A DNA stretch of 64,000 nt from Lentinula raphanica (taxonomy: Eukaryota; Basidiomycota; Agaricomycetes; Agaricales; Omphalotaceae), in contig JANVFP010000012.1 of NCBI GenBank assembly GCA_027919835.1, positions 434,001 to 498,000 on the forward strand, written 5' to 3'. The position numbers were made by a program, and so were the translations under genes. Under the pieces are notes generated by a model, which worked only from the letters and a program-made list of their open reading frames with translations, ran no database searches and had not been told where the DNA came from. Positions 1 through 12,663 of this stretch are shown piece after piece (the first letter of the stretch is position 1; every line of letters begins with the position of its first letter).

Positions 1-8
1 TCGACCTG

Positions 9-701
9 TCAGTCTGATATCAGCTCCGATACACTCCAATCCTCAAAGCTACCGTCAGGAAGATATCGACGTATGATAAGCGGAATTTTGCGTTGAGATA
101 GTTCTTTTATGGCTATTTGTAGAGCATCAGTCTCTCCGTCCAATGGTACTAGTACAGGAGCATTCATGCTAAGGAATGACTGGATAAGCACTAGATGCAA
201 CCTCATCAAATGGACATAAAAAACCTGATTTGCAGCGCTCGTGTACCCAATACTCTTGCACGTTCATATTTTGTCAGATACGGCGTTGTTATCCGGACTT
301 TGTTTGGTTGTCGCTCTCCCGTTATACCAGCACCAGCAGCAGGCTGCGACTGCTGGTCATCTCCGTTGCCCATTTCCTGATCGTGTTCGACGCCGTTTAC
401 GCCATTGGCATGTACTTCTCCCTCTATTGGACCATCCTCAGCAGGGCCTTCATTTTCTGCGGCAAGCAGGTCGTAGCTGTCATCCTAGAGTCGATTTGAA
501 GGCAAGAGAAGGAGGAAGATATTGAGAAAGGGTGATCCAAGTAGGTACATGGCAAATTGGTACACGAACAAAGGTTTCTTCTGCAAAACTGGTGCTGAAA
601 GGTGATTATCTGTAGATTGAATCACAGCGGAGCGAAGAATACCTAGGACCTCCGTAGTCAAAGTCATCCCGACCTCCACCGCCGTACTCATCATCTGACA
701 T
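9..701 (-). CDS. RPB6: RPB6 (RPABC2), common subunit of RNA polymerases I, II and III
   Basis: Small core subunit that helps hold the clamp and the largest subunit together in all three nuclear RNA polymerases. The first exon begins at 701 with an acidic-glycine start ([18 protein letters not shown]). An exon at about 225-484 reads an acidic linker and then the diagnostic core [20 protein letters not shown]. The last exon (9-168) reads [20 protein letters not shown] and ends [20 protein letters not shown] before TGA. The core-to-last-exon intron is clear (GT at 224, AG at 169). The join between exon 1 and the exon ending at 484 is not resolved: the simple join is out of frame, so a short exon within 485-640 is likely. 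Total length of about 155-160 residues fits the family. The C-terminal half is essentially invariant, so the identity is firm. Confidence 0.95.
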
Positions 702-1976
702 ATTTGAGGTACTATAGAAAGCGAGGAGGAAACGTCGGAGTTGAGATCTGAGAGTCAAAACTTCTCAACAGCGTAAGCGCCGGGCCGTGAGATTAAAATG
801 CCTGCCGACAAACTATAGTTTGGCTCTGTTTGGCTGGACATATGTTTTCCCTGCTCCGCTCACTTTGAGTCTGTATACCGTCTCTCCGCGGAAAACACAC
901 TCTGCGACAACCGCTACACACAGACAACCTACGCGACCCTTCCTCATTCTTATTCACACTTTTGAAAGAATTTTACAAGAAAGGAAAAATCCACGGGCTA
1001 CACGACTGATGGGAAATGGAGCTGCGATCTGACAAGTTGATCTTCTAAAGTTAAATGTACCTGTTCTAACAGAAAGAAAAGAAATAACTGCTCTGCAGGT
1101 CTTTCGTGGGTAACTGTGTCCCAGGCCGCTGGCTATGCTGTAAAGATGTGACGGTACATCTAAGTAAAGCAGAGTAAAAAATGGCCCATACCGTCGACGA
1201 AACGAAACTTACTGCAACTGATTTCCGGCGCTTTGCTCCTGACAACCCCCGGAAGGCGAAGTGGCGATCTCGGGTCCGATACTTGAAAAAAAAACTGGTC
1301 GGTGAGGGAGAAAAAATGTAACATCGTCATCCAGGACGAATCGAGAATGACGACTCGTGATTGTCAAGCAAGATTCGGGGAACTCATTTCCTATACTTGG
1401 CCTGTGGGTCAATGAATAAACGACTTAGTAACCAAGGTAGATCTATCATATACACATGTTCTGGAGCTAAAATCTCGAGGCACGAAGGTTGGAATGGAAG
1501 GCATCTGTTTTCAGGATCTTATGTATCCGCAGAAAAAAAAATCCAAATCTTTTGCAGACAAGGTGTTGAAATATCATCCACTGGCCCAGAGATATTCACC
1601 TGGTTTTGGCCCCGCTAGTCATGCTTTGAAGGGCTTCTTTTGGCATGACAGAAACCTAGTAGTCGGCAGAGAAATATTGGATCGTCGTTAACTGTCAATT
1701 TGACCGCGTCGGGCATCGAGAAACGTGTAAAATTGGCGACGAACCAAGTCATAGCGGGGGCAAGCCGGATTTTACATTGATTATCTGTTTTCCAGATTTG
1801 GTGCAAATGGTTTCTGAACAAGGTCTCAAATTCACCGTGCCGGATTTCGGCCAAGAAATCAGGTTGTCCCAAAGTTGGACTCGTCGAGGGTCTTCTGTCT
1901 TTTAAATCTGAGGCCTTTCCTTTCTCCCCTCATCTCCCTTCTCTTCCTAGAAAATTTTGAACAGTCTCTAACTATC
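702..1976. other. intergenic, divergent promoter region
   Basis: About 1.3 kb between the divergent RPB6 and RRM-protein starts. Only short unrelated open frames are present. The stretch before 1977 is pyrimidine-rich, as is common upstream of fungal start codons. No RNA gene or repeat was recognised. Confidence 0.5.
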
Positions 1977-4900
1977 ATGCCTTCCAAGCTTTCTGTACGT
2001 ACATGGGGCACTCGTTTCGATTCTCTTCCTCCTTCGTCTCCTCTTGCCTCTCCGAACTCCTCCCCAACCGTCGCCGCTACTGAAGACAATGATCAGTCTC
2101 CAGATTTCACAGACTCGCCTATCGTCAATAGAGCAGATAAAACACCCCATGATGCCAGTGTCTTTGTTGGAAGGTTGGTCATTCGGTGGTCACTTTCTAT
2201 CCCTGTCGCCGCAACGCTCACAACTCTTTTCCAGCCTTCCTACCAACATCGACCTCAAGGAGCTTGGTGGTCTGCTTTCCCAGCACTTGGCCGAGTTTGC
2301 GCAAATTAAGGCTGTCAAAGTAATTCATGACTCCAAAGGCGGCGTGTGTGCTTTCGTACAGTGCGAGGCATGTTGTTTCTCGAGTATATGCGCTTGAACG
2401 ACTCCAATCTTATGCCATACAGGACGCCGAATCCGCTTCCAAACTAATCCAGACGCTACAGTCTTCGCCCCCGAAGCCTTTCTTTGGCCGAATCCTTCGA
2501 TTCGAGGCTGCTAGGGCCTATCGTTCATTGTTAATCTCCTATCGGTAAGTTTAGTAACATGAACCAGAATCTTGTGTTCACACGGACAATAGTACACCCA
2601 CGGAAAAGAGAACCATTTCTACCGACGACAGTATCTCGACCGAGACTGTCGAACTCACTCTTCCTTCTGCCATGAGGTACACCAAGTTCAGGAATTCAAA
2701 GTTAGTCTTCTCCGAACCAAACGATCTCTGCTTACTGTTCCCTTGATTTTCAGATCTGTCGCTATTCACTACGACAACGAAGCTATCCAGATGGAAAGAC
2801 ACGCCTCTTCCGGTGGAAGGCTCGCGACTCCTACACATGAAGTGAGCCTCTTCAATGAGCCCGTGCTCTGCGATGCAGCTGTAAGTCGTTGTTCGAGTTC
2901 GTAGTCTCAGTGGTTGCTATTTCGGAGTTAGAATGTTAGCTGCGATCGATATCAATTTTCATCTACCGCGTGGCATGAACTATCGTTTAACGTTGACCTT
3001 CACTTCTACAGAGCCTCGAAGAGATATGTGGGTTTTTTGGGCCTTTGGAACATTTCCAATCCTACGAGGCAACAGGTAATAAATTGTTGCAAAACGCGCG
3101 CGCTGGCCCTAACATTCTTCTTCAGGTAACACTGGTGCTATTAATGAGGATCCATCTTCGTTCCCGGCTCCGCATGACGCGCCCCGTAAACCTTATATGG
3201 ACCAAGGATGTTTTGAGGTCAAATGGGCTCATCGTGATGATTGTATGAGTGCGTTGAATGTGAGTTCTCTCTCCCTTTTTCCGATGTAGGAGCGACCATT
3301 CATACGCTAATCGTGCAATAGACCCTTCGCAGAATCCCTCATTTTACCGTGACTTGGGCGCACGCTGCGCCTGAACGAAAAACTTTCCATCTGAATGGAC
3401 CCCACCATCCATACCCGATCTATCCCCAATTTCGTTCTGAATCTGGTCCGGGTTATTCTCCTGTCTACAATAGCGCTGCTCCTCGTTATAATGGAAGTAA
3501 CCAGACTGGTTGGAAAGTTGGCTCTCGACCTGCGACCATGCGCCCACGTATCAACTCGATAAACCAAAACGGACGCGACTATAAGCAGGAGCTGGAAACT
3601 GACTTTCCGCCGCTTGTTCATCACAAGGCCCATCTCCAATCCGACTTTGACGGCATCTGGGTTGAGGATGAGCCATCAGCCGAATCTGAGGAAAAGGGCG
3701 AACGAGGCTTTGATGTTGGGTAAGCAATCAGGCAACTTCGCTGACCTTGATCAGGCCGAGTACTGATTTCGGGCGTTTCTTGCAGATCATCTCCTGTTTT
3801 CTTAGAGAGGTTGAGCGACGTTCATCCTCTGAAATCAAACTTGACATATCGTAGCGTGTCTATCTCTACATCGCTTCCTGATTCCAGCCAAGAGCTAGAG
3901 CTTCAACTCACTCCGGCGTTGGCTCGATCGCCCGTGACTCCCAAAACGCCTGGTTCTCTGTTTCCTCCTACACCCACTAGCTTCCATGGTGAATATCCTG
4001 CTCTATTTGCGAGATCAGGCAAGGAGTTATCATACCGGATGGATAGGCCAACCGGTGAACAAATTCTTGACCCCACTACATTGTTTGTTGGTGGATTAGA
4101 GATGCGTGGAGCTGGTGCCTGGGACGAAGAGAAAGTTTATCATCTCTTTGAGAAATATGATGGTCTCGAGAGTGTCAATGTTATACGTCCGAGTAAGCTG
4201 TTCCTATTGAGCTTCTACCCACCTGACAATGACTCCTTTGCCTCAGACAGTGGCAAGGCTGCGTTTGCCTTTGTGAAATTCGGTAATGCTGATAGTCCAG
4301 CGCGCGCGGTCGCCGAATTGGTAGGCTATTTGATCGTCTACTTCTCATACTTGTTCTCAAATCGTGATTCATGTAGCATAACCATGTCATTGAAGGCCGG
4401 CCCATTAGGGTGCAGTTGCGCGACTGTAACCCATCTCGTAGTCCTTTCCGACTTACCAGAGGTCGAGGACGCTATTCATATAACAGCGGCCATCCCTTCC
4501 GTCAGAACATTCGAAGCGAGTCGAAAAGAGACAAATCTGTGGATGCGAGCGAATCAATGCTGGACATCAAGTCAGATGTCGAGGTATCATCACCTTCGGA
4601 GTCACCGTCTGCTGAGACGGCTGTTGAACCCTTGAAACCTGTTGAGCCAGAAGTGGCTGCTGTACCCGAGAGAGCAGACACAGAATGCTCTGTGCAGACA
4701 GAAGATCCGGAACGTTATCGAGAATGGTACGAGGTAGGGACTCAAGCACCTGCTCCCACTGCTACTCCTCCGGAAGGAGCCTTGGGAATTTCCTATCCGC
4801 TGCCTGCCTTTTATGCACCAGGCTCTTGGATGCCTCCCCAAGCGCAATATCCTGTGGCATTTTATCCTCCTGCAATGTATGCTGTCGCGCCTAACTCTCA

Positions 4901-5684
4901 GCCGCCGCCGCGGTACCCTGGTTCTTCTGAATCAGATGCTAGCGGGCCCGTTCCTAGTCCTCTTTCCATGCCTCCCATACCATGGACTAGCCTTAACTAC
5001 GGAGTGAGTTCATGTTCAAACGAGTCTAAATTTCGTGAGCCTAATGACTGTACCCAGTATATCCCTTACCAGGGAGTTCCCATTCGACCCACGGATCAAT
5101 CAGCCCCGAACCAACCACCTGTGACTCCCACAGGATTCTTTAGGGATGAAGCAGGAACGTTAATTCCTGTCTATCCACCGGCAATCATCAATCAGTACAT
5201 GTCCAACAGTCCCAATCAGGCCAGTCCACCTGCAGGAGTCACAGTTACAGTTCCGGCTACGGTGCCTTCGCCGATTCCTGCTCCACCCATGCATGGATGG
5301 GTGCCTTCTTGTCCGCCGACAATTGGACTCGGTCCTAATCACCTCCCTCCTCGCGCTCATCCTCTTCCCAATCCGCCTCCTAGTTGGATTGATCCTGCTC
5401 AATTGACGAATTCAGGCCATCATGTGCCGAGTCTGCCTGCTCCTTTGGGTTTGCCAATGGCTGGAGGTCCGCCATTCCGTGGCGGTGCAATGGGTCATCC
5501 GAACGGGCAGAAGCGTTCAGGTCGTCGGGAACAACATCATAGTAAACGATATGGTGGCCTCCGAGGACGTGGTTCAAACATGGCTGTTGGCAACGATACG
5601 CACATGGTTGGTAGGCAGAACATTGGAGATTGGACTCATTGGCCGGAAACTCGTCATGAAGTCAGAACTCTATCCATTTCTTAA
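1977..5684 (+). CDS. multi-RRM RNA-binding protein with Pro-rich C-terminus
   Basis: Predicted RNA-binding protein with three RRM-type folds in a spliced gene of about ten exons. RRM 1 follows DASVFVGR and, after an intron, continues LPTNIDLKELGGLL, with VCAFVQCE as its RNP1-like strand. A degenerate RRM lies around 3200-3360 (CFEVKWAHRDDCMSALN, then TLRRIPHFTVTWAH). RRM 2/3 starts TTLFVGGLEMRG (about 4077) and has a good RNP1, KAAFAFVKF (about 4257). The last third is Pro/Ser/Tyr-rich and ends with an RGR-type basic patch (GGLRGRGSN). Start at 1977 (MPSKLSVRTWG). The intron at 2368-2422 appears to be GC-AG. The name of the orthologue in yeasts is not clear to me. Role inferred: mRNA binding or post-transcriptional control. 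Confidence 0.85.
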
Positions 5685-6042
5685 AATTTGATGCCATTTT
5701 CCAGAATATCTTTCATTTGATACGGTGAGTATCGTCCTTCAATCGTTTCAAAATGTTGTGCTGTAAACAATAGATCAACTACTTCGTTTTCACTGAAGCT
5801 TTTTGCCGCACATCAGTTACTCGCTTTTCATATTGAATTCGTCTATTTGTTATCGATGTTATCCTCGTTCTGTGTTCTATTCTTTGAAGTCTTTTGTCCT
5901 CGCTTTCGTTCTCTTTCTCAAACTTCATACCCCATACTACTAAAAATGTTCCCGCCTATTCTTATTCAACACGTACACTTTCTCTAGAGTAGTACAGACA
6001 GATTCTAGGAACACAAAAAACAGCATTCTCCTATGTGTAATA
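5685..6042. other. intergenic between convergent genes
   Basis: AT-rich and TTC-rich sequence between the 3' ends of the RRM gene and the lipase gene. It probably holds both 3' UTRs; nothing else was seen. Confidence 0.5.
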
Positions 6043-7689
6043 TTAATGACATTCAAGAGTCTGGGTTTGCAGCTCAATTGTTCGCAGCCAGCGCCCCAAG
6101 TTCAACCAATATAGTTTCTGGCAATCCGATTCTACCCAGAAAGGTACTAATGTCATGTGTGAGGTGTTGTCCCACTGTTCTACATACCAGACACCGGGAG
6201 CTGGTATCTTCGTTTCAACATGTCGGCAGCGTGTTGAACTGTGATGGATTGTCAGTTGCGGATGAGATGAACATTTCTTTGTCATTTTACCCACCTACAA
6301 GCAGCCGGATGCCATTGAGAGAACAATGGTACTACACCATCGTTGGCCCAATATTCCTCAGGAAGGTTCTTTCGATAGTTTTCAGTAAGTAAGCCTTGTT
6401 CCATATCAACTGGGTTCTGCGTTTCTTCCAAGAATGATGGAACAGGCTGGATGGTTGAGAAATCAAACGAACCCATTGCTCGGGCTAGGAAGAAGAGCGG
6501 AGGATTGAGCGAGAGTAGGCTCGAGGAAGTCGTTGTGTGGAAATTCTCCTTTCCTTCAACTTTCTCTGTCTGTATGGGAGACCTCAGGAATGAGATATAC
6601 AGAGTGTCAGCCCGTACCAGATACGTACCAAATACGTAGCACAACTCCGATAAAATGTTCGAGGATGGGGTTGACCTTCAAGGTTCGCCTCCCGTTTGTC
6701 CGCAGATTCAAAGGTGATGTCGTAAGGGGCTGCATCGTAACTTTGGGCCCACTCCGATTTCCACATCTTCTTCAAAAGACAGAAAATGCTGATATCGGAG
6801 AACGTCATGCGACGTGACTCGGTATGAAAGTCGAAGGCTTTCGGAAGGATAGGAGAGAAGTATGAGATTGTATGCACAAATTTGGAGAGCATGGCGCCCA
6901 CGGAGAACGGCCGGATTTTGGGCGCAGCGTCTACGCGCTCGCCGAGACTGTATACCGCTTGCGATCCCCTGAACGGTGAAGATACTTTGGATACCATAGC
7001 ATGAGTACGAAGTGAGAGTAGGAAAAGCAATGACGACCCACTTGTGTTGACTGAGCGTATCCAGTCTGGATGCGCGAGAGGGCCAAAGTGTCCGTGCTTC
7101 ATGAGATATTGGAGCTTCACTATCGTAGGTCCTCCCTATACGAGTAGCTTAGCATTGGTATACCATGCACACAGCTAGCCAATATGTATGCACTCACCAA
7201 TGAATGACCCAGTAAATGTATGGGATTCTCGGATGACCATTGAGGATACAATCCCTTGGCATGAGTACGGCCGTAACGTGCATGTCCATGAGCCATGCTA
7301 TGCTCTTCGCCATAGTCGACTTGCATTTGGCCGAACGTGAAAAGAAAGAACCAGAAAACAGGACGGAAATCTTACCGGTACCCCCAGCAAGAGAATAGTA
7401 CAGTTCACAGGCTCGGTCGTGCAGCGAACTGACTGGTCCTACACTGTGGGAGATATTCCATGTGAGTAATGACTATAGCTCACTCGAGGTTGTCATCATC
7501 ATCATCATCTGGCTGGACTCACGACGCGAATATGACTCTTCGTTCACATCCATGGCAATCATGGTTCAGGTGTTTCTCGAAGTCACCCCAAATCCTCGAT
7601 TCGGTACGTCCCATGAAACCTTGCACGATGACCAAAGGAAAACATTGGCATTGCGAGAGGACCTCCTTCGTCTTCCACGAATCGGACAT
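6043..7689 (-). CDS. alpha/beta-hydrolase lipase (GHSLGG)
   Basis: Predicted triacylglycerol lipase-like alpha/beta-hydrolase. Order of visible pieces from the N-terminus: PLVIVQGFMGRTES and IWGDFEKHLN (oxyanion-side strand), RRVIFAS, DYGEEHSMAHGHARYG, then NPIHLLGHSL. An intron follows, and the next exon supplies GG and VKLQYLMKHGHFG, so the nucleophile elbow GHSLGG is split by an intron. Downstream are VSSPFRGSQAVYSLGERVDA and EYWANDGVVPLFSQWHP (region of the catalytic Asp), then a last exon ending in WLNLGRWLRTIE and TLECH. The start at 7689 (MSDSWKTKEVL) keeps the conserved N-terminus; an alternative ATG at 7912 would add a hydrophobic leader through one more intron. This pattern is closer to the large bacterial/fungal 'lipase 2' type than to secreted class-3 lipases. 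Substrate is inferred. Confidence 0.82.
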
Positions 7690-8918
7690 AGATAAGTGAA
7701 AAAGAATGAGAAGGGTCAAGGAAGGACAACAACCAAGAACTCATTGACCGTTGTGGCAGAGGTTTTGTTTTTGTACTTACCCGGTGAAATTCAAAAATGA
7801 TCGACAATAGATAAACCCGAGTGAGATCGCGGATGCAGATAAGATAAGAGCGCTTTGGCCCTTTTGTCGTCAGGCTTCCTTCTACATACCTGCTAGTACT
7901 GCTACTCTTCATTGATTCGATGGACTTGCTTCTCGGGCATCCTGATTCTTCACAGTCTCCAGCAATCTACAACCTCGCGGTTCCGAACCGCTCACCTGCA
8001 TTACATTCAGGGGTAAATATCCTACGATACTTTATCGTTCAATCTTTGAAATCACGCAGGACGACCTTACAGAGCCCGAATCTTATGAGTCTTGCGTGCT
8101 TCCAACGAGAACGTCCGATCGGGAGCAAGAACTCTGCGCAGTTCTTGGAGTCTGGCTCATTTATGGATCGTTTCCGGTCGTATATGCACTTCCTTTTTCC
8201 GTAACTTGCGTCTGTACTAGACGTGCCTCGTACTATATATCAGCTTATCAACCACTGGACCTAGTCCATTCGTGCAGTGAGAAAATTCAAAAAAACCAAC
8301 GGTGTATAGGATCTAGAATGATCTCAAGAACATATCATAAGCACCAGACAACATCGATGTAGGATGCATCTTACATCTAGGTTTCTCAACCCCAAGTTTA
8401 GAGGACGTGATTCATCATCTGCAATACACAAAGGTACACATGCGCTCACATGCGTTGAAACATAAACAGGTTCATAAATGTATGGACAATGGTTGAAAAC
8501 GGAGGAAAAATGATAAGTACACTGAGAGAGGGTATGCTCGATGTGGTACGGGTATTCTATGGATGAATCAATGTTCTCGCGTTGAAGCAAATTAGTCCTG
8601 GGAGAGACTGGCAACATAACAGTTACGTAGGAATGTTGGGGCATAATTCTAGTAGTAAAAGGCATTAGTGGTATCGTTTGAGCTGAAAATAATGGTGCCC
8701 ACGTACGGGCATGGTTCCGGCACTTGTGGCTGAGTACATGGTGAAGATAGGTATGATACGCATGATGGAGTCGTTATCATCAACGTTCGAGTCGTAAGTC
8801 GTGGTGAGAAAGAAGAATAAAGGTGACCAGTAAGATAGCATGCAAGGGTAACGGAAATCTTTGCTCGTGATACAAATGCTGAGAACGATGAAAGGAAAAG
8901 CAAAGGAAGGGGTATGAT
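7690..8918. other. intergenic or 5' region of lipase
   Basis: May include a 5' exon of the lipase (ATG at 7912 on the minus strand). From about 7920 to 8918 I see only short unsupported frames. The right part is the 3' side of the next minus-strand gene. Confidence 0.4.
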
Positions 8919-10475
8919 TTAGCGCTTGGCGCTACCAGTGGCCCAGGAGACGCCCACACTGCCACAGCCTACGATGTAAACTTTGGCACGGAGACGACAA
9001 ACCTACATATGCAGTGTAAGGAACAGGAACCGTGCAAGAGAAGATGAGACCTACCGTGTCAGCAACGTCAGCACTTTTGAAATGTACATGCAAATCGCCA
9101 TTTGGCATTCTGATGATGTGCGAAACTTCTCCAAAGTTCTGTCGTGAGGGATGAGTCGACTAGCGTAGAACTTGTATCAATGTACTGACCTCACACCATT
9201 TCTTGACACCCTCGAATTTCCGAACATCATCAGGTGCAATGCCACTGATAATCAACCGCTTTTTCTTGTGGTTTTTGGAAGACAAGGCGGCAAACGACAT
9301 TTTAGACAGGGTGTTGGTCTTGCTAGATGCGACATATGCTACTTCCGGTTTCGCAGATGGTCTCGCCACAGGTGCCGGAGCAAAAGATCTCTCATTGTGT
9401 ATCGGATCGACGTTGGAGTTCGTTAGTCGTGTTGTAAACTTGGGAGCCAATGGGATCCGCATGTTGCCGCTCTTGTTAGTTGGATCAGGGATGGCGGAGG
9501 AAGGAGACGGAATGTTGTTGTCGACAAGATTCGGGTTCGCTGCGTGGAATAAATTTCTATGAGAACGTCTTCGCAGCCGAAAAGACGCAACGCCACTATT
9601 TGTTACATATGCGTCGTTATTCTTAGCGGTGGCGGTGGCAGATGTGATGCTGGTCGCTGTTGTGACGGTGGAGTTGGAAGAAACGCTTGGGCGAGATGGT
9701 GTGTAGATTGTTTCGGAGGGAATAAACGACACCTGAGAGGTAGCCGACGCAGAAAAGTAACCCAACACACTTGGTCGCCATTTGGAGGGTGTACTTGTTG
9801 TTTCGGGCATATGGTGGGAGGAGGGAGGCGGAGGAGGAGGAGATGTGTTGAGTATCGAAAGACTCGAGGATCTGTTGTGTTGTTTGGGATAAGTTCTACC
9901 TGAACTCTGGCTAAGGCGAGAGTTCAAAGGAATGAAGGGTTTACGTGAGGGAGTTCTTGGTGTGATTGCGGATGTAGGTGTGGAGGAACGCGCTGGCGAC
10001 TGTGAGCGAAACGGATTGGGCAGACTTCGAAAAGAGGTGGGTGTCCCCAGAAAACCTTTGTGAGTTGCCGATGGTGATGTTGTAGGTGTGAGAGGAACCT
10101 AACACAGGATTGAAGATTTCAATGATCTCAAACATTTATGAACCGTGTTTGAAATATTACCTCAGGAATGGAACCTTGCGGGATATCTGCATCATCAACA
10201 AGGTCGTAGCTACCCAACGTTATCACAGACCCAGAACGACTGCGGCTTTCCTGCGTTGAGCCTAGATCAGGATAAGCCAAGTACGGATGAACGCGAGGAA
10301 GGAGGGCGTTGTTGTTGCCGTTGCTTGCACGTGGAGTTGGTTTTGGAGTGCTGGGAACTTTCTGCTGCTCTTGGATCCATTTCTCGAGCATGCTAGACCG
10401 TCTCCGGCGAGGGTGTTGCATAGGCCGAACGTTGAAAGGGTCTTCTTCAGGAGTCGTATACGGTCGATCTTCCAT
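8919..10475 (-). CDS. RNA-binding protein with C-terminal RRM-like domain
   Basis: Starts MEDRPYTTPEEDPFNVRP at 10475 and ends WATGSAKR before TAA at 8919. The first roughly 350 residues are low-complexity, Ser/Pro/Thr/Arg-rich and probably disordered, with a PPPPPP run near 9830. After KNHKKKR comes a compact fold of about 75 residues: LIISGIAPDDVRKFEGVKKW, an intron, NFGEVSHIIRMPNGDLHVHF, then KSADVADTVCRL. The beta-alpha-beta order and the IRMPNGDLHVHF strand look like an RRM with weak RNP motifs. No orthologue name is recognised. Role inferred: nucleic-acid-binding adaptor. Neighbouring genes give no functional hint. Confidence 0.75.
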
Positions 10476-12663
10476 TTCCAGTAGTACAGCGCTATATTAG
10501 TAGGATTGAACTGTTGGCCAAATTGTTGAGAATGTTATGCTCTCTGCACAGGATTCTTACTTACACAAAGAGGTGTCGTATCAGAGCGGTTTTTATCGTG
10601 CAATTTGTTGTAGGGTTGATAAATGGGGGTGCAGTCCAGTAGAAGTACAGAAAAGATGGGGAAAGCACTCGGAATTCCGGTGGGCAGAGGGTCTCTTAAT
10701 ATGACAGAAATGACATGATGAAAGGAGGAGGGAACAGTCGCGTCGTGGTGATGGCTTTTCCGCAAAAATGAACGCGTTTATGGCATTCCCTATATAGTAA
10801 CTACGCCTCGAGGCTCTTTGGTTCAAATTTCGATTCCCACCAGCTCGGCATCGTCGCCCCGAATTTTTCTTTTCTATGCAATGTACCTCCATGCTACTTA
10901 TTTAGCGAAATTGGCTGGCATAAATCGTTATTTTTACCCAATAGCAAATTCTAATCCACCTCTACATGTAATGATAATTGAGGCTCTCATCCCTAGTGGC
11001 GCGACGTATCGATGAGAGCGAGCATTTGAATGACAACGCTCAACAGCATGACTTTAGCCGCGCCGCAAGGACATTCCAGGAGGCAGAAGAAGCCAACCAG
11101 ATATAGAAAGTAGTTCTCAGTATGTTGGGACCGCCATGGAGCCTCGAATCTCTTGACAATTTTTCTGGGCTCAAGTACCTAAGCATTGAAGACCTGCTCA
11201 GCTTCAGACAGGGCATCCGCTCCGACTTACTTCATAATCTGGGCCCTCCAAGAGCGCAGTCAGTAAGGGTCCCCTAAGATCATGGTGATACAGCACGAGA
11301 TGGACGTTACTCTGCGCGCAACAAAGGCCGAAAGTTCTGCACACGATCGCAATAGGACGGGCGTCGTATGCACACAAATTTCTATGTGGTGAGGACCACT
11401 GCTCCTTCGGGCTTGAGCTTGTGCAATAATGTGTCCTGCAGGCTCTGCTAATCACTGGAGTCGCATTGAGCGAATCATATTTCAAAAAAAGAGTTTCTGT
11501 ACATACAAAGTTTGCTCTCTTGCCGTGGGTACATCGTGGTCTGAGTCGCAGATGTTGGCGGCCGGCCACTGGCTATTAGGAGGTGGCGAAGAAGATTGTT
11601 GTTAAATGGCAAGCGCCTGTAGGGCCAGCGAATCAAAAGCTTGAGCCAATATCCATGAGACCGCTGTATGTATAGTGAGAGGCAGCCCAAAATCTCTCAA
11701 AATTTGGGAAAAGAACCTACCCTCAAATCAGAGCCTGACGTTAACTGCCTCGGATCCTACCGTTTGAGCACCTGAGGCTCGAGCATGCATGCATGTGAAC
11801 CAAACCACTGAACCGATTCCCACCTCGAGATATGAATGTTACGAGAACAGCGCCGCCGCACAAAACGCATATGTCCGAAACAACCTTCCTGTGAACCTCT
11901 CTGAACCCTTTGTACTTACCCTTTTCAACATTGTATTTTCAGGCCATTAGGAAGCAGGTAGGGCCACGCCGCTGCGATATATTTTGGGATTTTCTTTCCC
12001 AAGACGAGGCAGGGAGTGCGGATATACATCATCTTTAGAATTTTCTGTGAATAATACCAATGGTCGAAACACAATCTGACACGAATATCGACGAAACCGC
12101 ACATCATCAGATAGAAGTTTTGAGCTGTTTGAGGGACACGAAGACGAAATGATTCGGACGCACTTTTGATGCGTTACAGGGCAGTGGAATTTTGTTTGCC
12201 ATTTTGAACATTTGAATGAGATTCGAGCGTTACAAAGTTTTCCGGTTACAGGGGATATTTCTAGAATGTTAGAGTACACGCGCTGCTAGAAAGCTCGCCT
12301 GCCTGCAGATACCAATAAAAACAGTGCAAGGTAACCGGTAAGGCCTAAGGACTGGTAAGGAATGGGTAAGGATGAAGATCGATTAGACGCCCGTGTCAAC
12401 CAAATTTCAGGATTTTAGCGCCGTCCGGAATTGCTCATGATGACACCTTCATCTCAAAAAAATTGCAGCTTTCGACGAGATCATGGTCAGCTGTGTACTT
12501 CTAAGGCAAAAAATGACTAGCTGCTCTCTCCAATCACGTCTACGACTTCCCGAACGTCTTCTCATCCTTACCGTATGCCTTACTGTTTTCTCTAAATTTG
12601 TTGCTGATTCAAGATTCATCGTTCTAGCTTCCATAGGCTGTCACTGGAACTTCATCGAGACCC
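10476..12663. other. intergenic, 2.2 kb without a recognisable gene
   Basis: Lies between divergent genes. Several short frames exist on both strands but none reads as a known family or keeps plausible splice joins. A GCATGCATGCATG run sits at about 11784. The stretch 12330-12380 is rich in GGTAAG-like words. No tRNA or transposon ends were seen. Confidence 0.5.

Noticed and set aside
11204..11690. Overlapping minus-strand frames in the 10.5-12.7 kb gap
   Set aside because: Cys/Arg-rich translations without motif; different frames overlap and no splice plan joins them.
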